From Enterococcus pingfangensis (lineage in GTDB: Bacteria; Bacillota; Bacilli; Lactobacillales; Enterococcaceae): 64,000 bases of DNA. A program made the position numbers and the translations under genes. Under the pieces are notes generated by a model. It searched no databases. It was not told the origin of the DNA and saw nothing but the letters and a program-made list of their open reading frames with translations. Below, in pieces: positions 57,597 through 64,000 of this stretch. The stretch spans positions 1 to 64,000 of the forward strand of contig NZ_BJDP01000005.1 of assembly GCF_005405205.1 (NCBI RefSeq), written 5' to 3'. Within the stretch, counting starts at the first letter, position 1; each line of letters opens with the position of its first letter.

Positions 57597-57908
57597 TTAT
57601 TTATCTAGAGTTTCGCCGGTTTTTTTAGAAACGCGGACTTTCTTGCCGTCAACCACTTTGTAGCCAACGCGTGTCGCTTCTCCATTTGAAGGGTCGATCA
57701 CCATAACATTAGAAGCGTGAATTGGTGCTTCTACCTCAACGATTCCGCCTTGAGGGGCTTCTTGAGAGGCTTTTTTATGTTTTTTTACGACATTGACACC
57801 TTCGACAACGACTTTGTCTTGTTTAGGAAGGGCTTCTAATACAACGCCTTCTTTATTTCTGTCTTTGCCAGAGATAACTTTTACTTTATCGCCTTTTTTA
57901 ACGAACAT
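57597..57908 (-). CDS. rplX: 50S ribosomal protein L24
   Basis: A 103-residue assembly-initiator protein with an N-terminal KOW motif ([20 protein letters not shown]). ATG with AAAGGAGG upstream. Confidence 0.98.
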   Translation of the reverse strand: MFVKKGDKVKVISGKDRNKEGVVLEALPKQDKVVVEGVNVVKKHKKASQEAPQGGIVEVEAPIHASNVMVIDPSNGEATRVGYKVVDGKKVRVSKKTGETLDK

Positions 57909-57943
57909 TACTGTTGCGCACCTCCTTTAGTTGAATCTCTCGA

Positions 57944-58327
<384 letters not shown>

Positions 58328-58367
58328 TCAGATTTAAAGAACATCTATATAGGAAAATCTCGTGTGA

Positions 58368-58634
58368 TTAGATAATCACTGCTTTTTCAACGATTTCAAC
58401 CAGACGGAAACGTTTGGTAGCTGATAACGGACGAGTTTCCATGATTTTCACGATATCGCCAATTTTTGCTTCATTGTTTTCATCGTGAGCTTTGTACTTT
58501 TTAGAATATTTCATGCGTTTACCGTAGATTGGGTGGTTTTTTTGGGTTTCAACGATAACAGTGATCGTTTTGTCCATTTTGTCAGATACCACGCGTCCTT
58601 GATAAACTTTACGTTGATTTCTTTCTTCAGTCAT
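58368..58634 (-). CDS. rpsQ: 30S ribosomal protein S17
   Basis: An 88-residue OB-fold protein; [20 protein letters not shown] at the N-terminus and [20 protein letters not shown] are typical. ATG with GAAGGAGG upstream. Confidence 0.98.
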   Translation of the reverse strand: MTEERNQRKVYQGRVVSDKMDKTITVIVETQKNHPIYGKRMKYSKKYKAHDENNEAKIGDIVKIMETRPLSATKRFRLVEIVEKAVII

Positions 58635-58655
58635 ACTGGAAATGGCCTCCTTCCA

Positions 58656-58847
58656 CTATTTGTCAGCTTGTTCACGCAACACAGTTTTGATGCGTGCAAT
58701 CGATTTACGTACTTCTTTAATACGTGCAGTGTTTTCTAATTGACCTGTTGCTAATTGGAATCTAAGATTGAACAATTCTTCTTTTAATTGTTTTTCTTGA
58801 TCTAGCATTTCGGCAGTGGTTAATTCTCTGATTTCTTTAACCTTCAT
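58656..58847 (-). CDS. rpmC: 50S ribosomal protein L29
   Basis: A 63-residue two-helix protein at the tunnel exit ([34 protein letters not shown]). I start at ATG 58845-58847, which overlaps the rplP stop by 11 bases; GGTGGTGA before it serves as ribosome site. Confidence 0.97.
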   Translation of the reverse strand: MKVKEIRELTTAEMLDQEKQLKEELFNLRFQLATGQLENTARIKEVRKSIARIKTVLREQADK

Positions 58848-59271
58848 TCGATTCACCACCCATTTCCTCACGTTTTACGATCTTAGTTTTCATTGGTAAT
58901 TTGTGAGAAGCAAGACGTAATGCTTCACGAGCAACTTCTTCAGGAACGCCGGCGATTTCAAACATGATCTTGCCGCGTTTAACTGGTGAAACCCAGCCTT
59001 CAGGAGCACCTTTACCAGATCCCATACGTACACCAATTGCTTTGGCAGTATAAGATTTGTGAGGGAAAATTTTAATCCATACTTTCCCACCACGTTTCAT
59101 GTAACGAGTCATTGCAATACGGGCAGCTTCGATTTGGCGGTTAGTAATCCAATGTGAATCAACAGCTTGTAAGCCGAATTCTCCAAATGCGATTTCTTTA
59201 CCACCCTTAGCTTCTCCACGCATTTTACCGCGGAATTCACGACGGTGTTTTACACGTTTAGGTACTAACAT
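58837..59271 (-). CDS. rplP: 50S ribosomal protein L16
   Basis: A 144-residue protein near the A-site and peptidyl-transferase centre: [20 protein letters not shown] at the start and [16 protein letters not shown] later. ATG with AAAGGAGG upstream, two bases after rpsC. Confidence 0.98.
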   Translation of the reverse strand: MLVPKRVKHRREFRGKMRGEAKGGKEIAFGEFGLQAVDSHWITNRQIEAARIAMTRYMKRGGKVWIKIFPHKSYTAKAIGVRMGSGKGAPEGWVSPVKRGKIMFEIAGVPEEVAREALRLASHKLPMKTKIVKREEMGGESNEG

Positions 59272-59273
59272 GA

Positions 59274-59930
59274 TTATTTCCCTCCTTTCTCAGTGTTTTT
59301 CTTTGTAGGAAGAATTTCTCCACGATAAATCCACACTTTAACTCCTAGTTTTCCGTATGTTGTATCTGCTTCTTCCCATGCGTAGTCGATGTCAGCACGT
59401 AATGTATGAAGAGGAACTGTTCCTTCTGAGTATCCTTCTGAACGGGCGATATCCGCACCATTTAAACGACCAGATACTTGAGTTTTGATTCCTTTAGCGC
59501 CTGAACGCATTGTGCGTTGGATCGCTTGTTTTTGTGCACGACGGAAAGCAACACGGTTTTCTAATTGACGTGCGATTCCTTCTCCGACTAATTTTGCATC
59601 TAAATCTGGTTTTTTGATTTCAATGATGTTGATATGAACTCGTTTACCAGTTAATTTATTTAATTCTTTTCTTAGGCTTTCAACTTCAGATCCGCCTTTA
59701 CCGATAACCATGCCAGGTTTGGCTGTGTGAATTGAAATGTTTACACGATTTGCAGCGCGTTCGATTTCAACAGTTGACACAGCGGCATCAGCAAGTTTAG
59801 TTGCGATGAACTTACGGATTCTCAAATCTTCGTGTAGAAATTCAGCATACTCTTTTTCGGCATACCATTTAGCATCCCACTCACGGATAATGCCTACACG
59901 CATCCCAATAGGATTTACTTTTTGACCCAC
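59274..59930 (-). CDS. rpsC: 30S ribosomal protein S3
   Basis: A 218-residue mRNA-entry protein with a KH domain ([18 protein letters not shown]) and the C-terminal domain [23 protein letters not shown] start with GGAGG upstream, 13 bp after rplV. Confidence 0.98.
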   Translation of the reverse strand: MGQKVNPIGMRVGIIREWDAKWYAEKEYAEFLHEDLRIRKFIATKLADAAVSTVEIERAANRVNISIHTAKPGMVIGKGGSEVESLRKELNKLTGKRVHINIIEIKKPDLDAKLVGEGIARQLENRVAFRRAQKQAIQRTMRSGAKGIKTQVSGRLNGADIARSEGYSEGTVPLHTLRADIDYAWEEADTTYGKLGVKVWIYRGEILPTKKNTEKGGK

Positions 59931-59943
59931 TGATTATCCCTCC

Positions 59944-60291
59944 TTATTTTTCTGATACCACAACGGTAATATGACTTGTACGTTTGTTGATTGGTGATGC
60001 TGAACCTTTTGCACGCGGACGGAAACGTTTCATTGTTGGTCCTTCGTTAACAAATGCTTCAGAAACTACCAAATTTTCAACATCTAAGTCAAAGTTGTTT
60101 TCTGCGTTAGCAACTGCTGACATCATAACTTTTTCGATGATTCCTGCAGATTTATTTGGTGTGAATTTCAAAATTGAAATTGCTTCTGCTACGCTTTTTC
60201 CTCTGATAAGATCGATTACTAAACGTGCTTTACGAGGAGAAGTGCGAACTGTTCTCGCAGTTGCCTTAGCTGATGTAATTTGTTCTGCCAT
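59944..60291 (-). CDS. rplV: 50S ribosomal protein L22
   Basis: A 115-residue protein whose beta-hairpin ([20 protein letters not shown]) lines the exit tunnel and is a macrolide-resistance site in other species; no insertion is seen here. ATG with GGGGAGG upstream. Confidence 0.98.
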   Translation of the reverse strand: MAEQITSAKATARTVRTSPRKARLVIDLIRGKSVAEAISILKFTPNKSAGIIEKVMMSAVANAENNFDLDVENLVVSEAFVNEGPTMKRFRPRAKGSASPINKRTSHITVVVSEK

Positions 60292-60312
60292 GTTAATATC
60301 CTCCCCTCAAAA

Positions 60313-60591
60313 TTAACGTTTTGTTTTCTTATCGTCGGCGGCATGTCCACGATAAGTTCTTGATGGTGCAAATTCGCCTAATTTATGTCCTACCATGTCT
60401 TCTTGGATGTAAACTGGCACATGTTTGCGTCCGTCATAAACAGCAATTGTAAATCCTACAAAACTAGGGAAAATTGTTGAACGACGAGACCAAGTTTTGA
60501 TAACTTTTTTCTTTTCAACACCTTGTTGCGCTTCAACCTTTTTCATCAAATGATCATCGACGAAAGGTCCTTTTTTCAAACTACGACCCAT
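60313..60591 (-). CDS. rpsS: 30S ribosomal protein S19
   Basis: A 92-residue head protein: [19 protein letters not shown] and [18 protein letters not shown] with GGAGG upstream, 42 bp after rplB. Confidence 0.98.
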   Translation of the reverse strand: MGRSLKKGPFVDDHLMKKVEAQQGVEKKKVIKTWSRRSTIFPSFVGFTIAVYDGRKHVPVYIQEDMVGHKLGEFAPSRTYRGHAADDKKTKR

Positions 60592-60633
60592 GGTGTACCT
60601 CCTCTCAAAATATGCGACACATAGTCAATGGTT

Positions 60634-61467
60634 TTATTTAGTCTTACGACGACGTACGATAAGCTTGTCTGATGCAGCTTTCTTATTACGTGTTTTGTAA
60701 CCCAATGCAGGTTGTCCCCAAGGAGATACTGGAGCTTTGCGTCCGACTGGAGCTTTACCTTCACCACCACCGTGTGGGTGATCGTTAGGGTTCATTACGC
60801 TACCACGTACAGTTGGACGTTTGCGCATCCAACGAGAACGACCAGCTTTACCAATGTTGATCAATTCATGTTGTTCGTTACCAACAGAACCGATAGTAGC
60901 ACGGCAAGTAGCTAAGATCATGCGAACTTCGCCAGAGTTTAAACGTACTAATACGTATTTTCCTTCTTTACCAAGTACTTGAGCACTTGTACCAGCTGAA
61001 CGGATTAATTGTCCGCCTTTGCCAGGTTTCATTTCAATGTTGTGGATAACAGTACCGACTGGAATGTTTTCTAGCGGTAATGTATTTCCGATTTTGATAT
61101 CTGCATCTGTTCCAGATACGACTGTCATGCCGACTTCTAAGCCTTTAGGGGCTAAAATGTAAGCTTTCACTCCGTCTGTATAATGAACTAATGCAATGTT
61201 TGCTGAGCGGTTTGGATCGTACTCGATCGTTTGTACTGTAGCAACCACGTTATCTTTATTACGTTTGAAGTCGATAACACGGTATTGACGTTTATGTCCG
61301 CCACCTTGATGACGTACAGTGATGCGACCGTTGTTGTTACGACCGGCGTTGTTTTTCAATGGTTGTAATAACGTCTTTTCAGGCGTTGAAGTAGTGATTT
61401 CAGCGAAATCAGAACTTGTCATATTACGACGACCATTTGAGGTAGGTTTGTACTTTTTAATCGCCAC
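60634..61467 (-). CDS. rplB: 50S ribosomal protein L2
   Basis: A 277-residue core protein next to the peptidyl-transferase centre. The conserved histidine-rich segment [20 protein letters not shown] is intact. GTG start with GGAGG upstream. Confidence 0.98.
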   Translation of the reverse strand: MAIKKYKPTSNGRRNMTSSDFAEITTSTPEKTLLQPLKNNAGRNNNGRITVRHQGGGHKRQYRVIDFKRNKDNVVATVQTIEYDPNRSANIALVHYTDGVKAYILAPKGLEVGMTVVSGTDADIKIGNTLPLENIPVGTVIHNIEMKPGKGGQLIRSAGTSAQVLGKEGKYVLVRLNSGEVRMILATCRATIGSVGNEQHELINIGKAGRSRWMRKRPTVRGSVMNPNDHPHGGGEGKAPVGRKAPVSPWGQPALGYKTRNKKAASDKLIVRRRKTK

Positions 61468-61506
61468 GTCTAGTTTCCCTCCTATTTACTGGTGATTTTC
61501 TAACGC

Positions 61507-61794
61507 TTATTCAGCGTCGAAAAGTTGAATTTCTTTTGATTCTTCAGATAAAGTCACAACAGCTTTGCGACGTTTTTTTGTGAAGCCTTGGTATTTACCC
61601 ATACGTTTTGCTTTTGGTTTAGCATTCATAATGTTTACATTTTTAACTTTAACGTCAAATGCAGCTTCAACCGCTTGTTTGACTAAAGTTTTATTTGCGC
61701 GAGTGTCCACTTCGAAAGTATATTTCTTTTCATCCATGTCTAACATAGATTTTTCAGTGATCACTGGGCGTTTGATTACGTCTAGTAAGTTCAT
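61507..61794 (-). CDS. rplW: 50S ribosomal protein L23
   Basis: A 95-residue exit-site protein that docks SRP and trigger factor ([20 protein letters not shown]). Its ATG shares one base with the rplD stop (TAATG). Confidence 0.98.
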   Translation of the reverse strand: MNLLDVIKRPVITEKSMLDMDEKKYTFEVDTRANKTLVKQAVEAAFDVKVKNVNIMNAKPKAKRMGKYQGFTKKRRKAVVTLSEESKEIQLFDAE

Positions 61795-62417
61795 TATGCA
61801 AGCACCTCCTCAATTTGAGTAAGAGCGGTTTGCGTTGCTAAGATTTTCTCATTAGCGACTACATCTAATACAGTAACGTTGTTTGAAGTAGTTACAGTCA
61901 CGTTTGGTAAGTTACGAGCAGCTAAGCCTGCAACTTCGTTTTCTGTTTCTAAAACAACCAATACTTTTGAATCGATAGACAAGCTAGTTAAAACTTGTTT
62001 GAATTCTTTTGTTTTAGGAGCGTCAAAGCTTAAAGCGTCAACAGCAACTAAATTATTTTCAGCAACTTTTTCTGATAAAACAGATTTGATTGCTAAGCGA
62101 CGAACTTTTTTAGGAAGTTTGTAGCTGTATGAACGTGGTGTAGGTCCGAAGACGATACCACCTCCACGCCATTGTGGTGAACGGATAGAACCTTGACGAG
62201 CACGTCCAGTTCCTTTTTGGCGCCATGGTTTGCGACCACCGCCACGAACTGCGCTACGATTTTTCACAGCGTGTGTTCCTTGTCTTAATGAAGCACGTTG
62301 CATAACGATTGCGTCGTAAACAACATTTTCATTTGGTTCGATTCCGAAGATTTCTTCATTTAAAGTGATGTCACCATTTTGAGTTCCATCTTGTTTGAAT
62401 AATGCTACAGTTGGCAT
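61794..62417 (-). CDS. rplD: 50S ribosomal protein L4
   Basis: A 207-residue protein with the extended tunnel loop rich in Gly/Arg ([20 protein letters not shown]). In E. coli L4 represses its own operon through the S10 leader; a foldable leader exists here too, but the mechanism is not shown for this lineage. Confidence 0.98.
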   Translation of the reverse strand: MPTVALFKQDGTQNGDITLNEEIFGIEPNENVVYDAIVMQRASLRQGTHAVKNRSAVRGGGRKPWRQKGTGRARQGSIRSPQWRGGGIVFGPTPRSYSYKLPKKVRRLAIKSVLSEKVAENNLVAVDALSFDAPKTKEFKQVLTSLSIDSKVLVVLETENEVAGLAARNLPNVTVTTSNNVTVLDVVANEKILATQTALTQIEEVLA

Positions 62418-62445
62418 TCCTTAGTTCCTCCTTTCCTATAACTAA

Positions 62446-63075
62446 TTATTTAGCTTTCACAGCTGATTTGATAGTGATTAAAGATTTTTTAGCGCCAGGA
62501 ACATTTCCTTTAACTAAGATAACGTTGCGGTCAGCGTCAACACGAACAACTTCAAGATTTTGAATTGTCACGCGGTTGCCACCCATACGGCCAGCTAAAC
62601 GTTTGTTTTTAAATACACGGTTCGGTGCAACAGGACCCATAGATCCAGGACGACGGTGGTAACGAGATCCGTGAGCCATTGGGCCGCGGCTTTGTCCATA
62701 ACGTTTGATAACGCCTTGGAATCCTTTACCTTTAGTCGTTCCGGTAACATCAATGATGTCTCCAGCTTGGAAAGTATCAACTTTCACTTCTTTACCTACT
62801 TCATAGTCTCCTAGCTCAACATCTTTGAATTCTCGAATGAAGCGCTTAGGAGCCGTGTTTGCTTTTGCAACATGACCTTTCGCAGGTTTGTTAGACAAAA
62901 CTTCACGCATATCTTGGTAACCTAATTGAACAGCTTCGTAGCCATCGTTCTCCATTGTTTTCACTTGTAAAACAACGTTTGGAGTAGCTTCGATAACAGT
63001 AACTGGAATAAGTTCGCCAGATTCTGTGAAGATTTGAGTCATTCCCACTTTTTTCCCTAAGATTCCTTTGGTCAT
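62446..63075 (-). CDS. rplC: 50S ribosomal protein L3
   Basis: A 209-residue early assembly protein: [13 protein letters not shown] at the start, and [17 protein letters not shown], whose loop reaches the peptidyl-transferase centre. ATG with GGAGG upstream. Confidence 0.98.
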   Translation of the reverse strand: MTKGILGKKVGMTQIFTESGELIPVTVIEATPNVVLQVKTMENDGYEAVQLGYQDMREVLSNKPAKGHVAKANTAPKRFIREFKDVELGDYEVGKEVKVDTFQAGDIIDVTGTTKGKGFQGVIKRYGQSRGPMAHGSRYHRRPGSMGPVAPNRVFKNKRLAGRMGGNRVTIQNLEVVRVDADRNVILVKGNVPGAKKSLITIKSAVKAK

Positions 63076-63096
63076 GATTACACCTCCATTTTCTTA

Positions 63097-63405
63097 TTAT
63101 AGTTTGATTTCAATGTTCACACCTGATGGTAAGTCAAGCTTCATTAAAGCATCAACTGTCTTCGGTGTTGGGTTCACAATGTCAATCAGACGTTTGTGAG
63201 TACGCATTTCGAATTGTTCACGCGAATCTTTGTATTTATGAGTCGCACGGATTACAGTGTAAAGACTGCGTTCTGTTGGTAATGGAATTGGACCAGATAC
63301 GCTAGCTCCAGTTCTTTTTGCAGTTTCCACAATTTTATCCGCTGATTGATCTAAAATACCATGTTCATACGCTTTTAAACGGATACGAATTTTTTGTTTT
63401 GCCAT
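63097..63405 (-). CDS. rpsJ: 30S ribosomal protein S10
   Basis: A 102-residue protein that also serves as NusE in antitermination; it starts [21 protein letters not shown] place the start at ATG 63403-63405 with GAAGGAGGG upstream; 12 further in-frame codons lie in the leader. First gene of the superoperon. Confidence 0.98.
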   Translation of the reverse strand: MAKQKIRIRLKAYEHGILDQSADKIVETAKRTGASVSGPIPLPTERSLYTVIRATHKYKDSREQFEMRTHKRLIDIVNPTPKTVDALMKLDLPSGVNIEIKL

Positions 63406-63570
63406 CTTATTCCCTCCTTCGCCTATTTTAAAAGTAGACATAGCTCCACGAAAATCTCCGTCACGCTCGTTCGTGGCAAAGCGTCCGGGCGTGTCGCAAC
63501 CTCTCGTTTCAAAGCCAGTGGATTCTTTTTCGAACCCCCAGTGTCATTCACACTTCTGCAAACAGCACCT
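63406..63570 (-). promoter_or_regulatory. Structured leader of the S10 operon
   Basis: About 165 nt of untranslated, relatively GC-rich RNA. Clear hairpins on the minus strand: AGTGT-GAATG-ACACT (63541-63555), GGGTTC...GAATCC (63521-63538) and CCACGAA...TTCGTGG (63447-63477). Probable site of autogenous control, as S10 leaders in other bacteria, but no known family is matched with certainty. Confidence 0.6.
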
Positions 63571-63576
63571 TTATGA

Positions 63577-63605
63577 TTATATTACATGAGGTTAACGATT
63601 GCAAG
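63577..63605 (-). promoter_or_regulatory. Main promoter of the ribosomal superoperon
   Basis: TTGCAA (63600-63605), 17-bp spacer, perfect TATAAT (63577-63582) on the minus strand. Confidence 0.9.
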
Positions 63606-63685
63606 GATTTTCTCAGCCTTTTTAGATTTTCTAGTGTATTTTCAGAAAATATTCGAAATACACAACTGATAACTTTTTCCTTCTA

Positions 63686-63714
63686 TAGTAATAGTATTTA
63701 TTTTGTTTAACAAA
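63686..63714 (-). promoter_or_regulatory. Possible second upstream promoter of the superoperon
   Basis: TTGTTA (63709-63714), 17-bp spacer, TACTAT (63686-63691). Weaker than the main promoter. The rest of 63606-63883 is AT-rich with no gene. Confidence 0.4.
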
Positions 63715-63883
63715 ACCGATCTTCACCTTCTAAAAAAAATTAGTGCGTCAACAACCGTTTTATTTTATTTTTTCGCCACGCAAAACCGTTGCGATCGATT
63801 TCGTTAAAAATCTTTCTAATAGATCTATTCTTAATTTAAAGCCCCATCGTTTCCCGCTTATCGATTTTATCAATTAAAATGAC

Positions 63884-63916
63884 AAAAAAAGAGCCACCAA
63901 AAATTGGCGGCTCTTT
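63884..63916 (-). terminator. tuf terminator
   Basis: AAAGAGCCGCCAA...TTGGTGGCTCTTT followed by T-run on the minus strand, 34 bp after the tuf stop. Confidence 0.95.
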
Positions 63917-63949
63917 ACGTCCGAGCATAAGTTTAAAAGGTAAAGCTGA

Positions 63950-64000
63950 TTAAGCTTTGATTGCAGTTACAACGCCTGAACCAACAGTACGTCCGCCTTC
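63950..64000 (-). CDS. tuf: Elongation factor Tu, C-terminal 16 residues (cut by the window end)
   Basis: The last residues read EGGRTVGSGVVTAIKA then TAA, the standard C-terminus of EF-Tu, the factor that brings aminoacyl-tRNA to the ribosome. The rest lies outside the window. tuf upstream of rpsJ is a common order, but the terminator and new promoter show that they are separate transcription units here. Confidence 0.93.
   Translation of the reverse strand, partial: EGGRTVGSGVVTAIKA

Noticed and set aside
63521-63540. tRNA T-arm-like GGTTCGAA in the S10 leader
   Set aside because: No acceptor, D-arm or anticodon arm can be placed around it.

Overview
The window comes from a low-GC Gram-positive bacterium of the order Lactobacillales, most likely Enterococcus or a close relative. 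Support: a single-gene bifunctional glutathione synthetase (gshF), the rpsJ-to-rplQ cluster followed by ecfA1-ecfA2-ecfT-truA, the asp23-like/fakA/recG/plsX/acpP/rnc/smc/ftsY block, a zinc-type short S14, an Mga-type regulator, an L17 downstream element after rplQ, and many strong hairpin terminators with a GTTGTGACA-like core. The species cannot be fixed by reading alone. Nearly all genes lie on the minus strand, so the text below follows transcription from high to low coordinates.

63950-64000 is the last 17 codons of tuf with its terminator. A consensus promoter and a ~165-nt foldable leader then open a ribosomal superoperon of 28 genes (63405 down to 49365): rpsJ-rplC-rplD-rplW-rplB-rpsS-rplV-rpsC-rplP-rpmC-rpsQ-rplN-rplX-rplE-rpsN-rpsH-rplF-rplR-rpsE-rpmD-rplO-secY-adk-infA-rpmJ-rpsM-rpsK-rpoA-rplQ. 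It closes with an L17DE-type RNA and terminator. Next come the ECF vitamin-transporter core ecfA1-ecfA2-ecfT and truA, which converges on a plus-strand YfhO-type membrane protein. rpmB (plus) and an asp23-like gene diverge around 42.2 kb.

From 42.1 to 29.5 kb lies a minus-strand run for envelope lipid, chromosome and secretion functions: asp23-like, fakA, recG, plsX, acpP, rnc, smc, a Cof-type HAD phosphatase and ftsY. gshF follows, then two small plus-strand genes (an unknown protein and a LOG-family enzyme) divergent from a metallophosphoesterase. The 24.6-17.5 kb part holds a YaiI/YqxD protein, then ddl-murF, cshA and acpS-alr-mazF (D-alanine and wall-precursor supply, with a MazF-like toxin lacking an adjacent antitoxin).

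The left 17 kb is the accessory part: an Mga-like regulator; an LmrCD/EfrCD-type heterodimeric ABC exporter whose first subunit carries a one-base frameshift; a quinone-oxidoreductase-like gene with a small unknown partner; a YhgE/Pip membrane protein; a KimA-type potassium importer; and a second heterodimeric ABC exporter with its own MarR regulator, one subunit of which has an unusually large, alanine-rich extracellular insertion.

I found no phage, CRISPR array, insertion sequence, rRNA or tRNA gene, and no clear new multi-gene system. The most interesting items are the extracellular insertion in the MarR-linked exporter, the lmrC-like frameshift, the solitary mazF, and families of long foldable intergenic repeats (17.4 and 26.9 kb; 35.4 and 40.0 kb). 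Structured RNA candidates include the S10 leader, the cshA leader and the asp23/rpmB hairpin.
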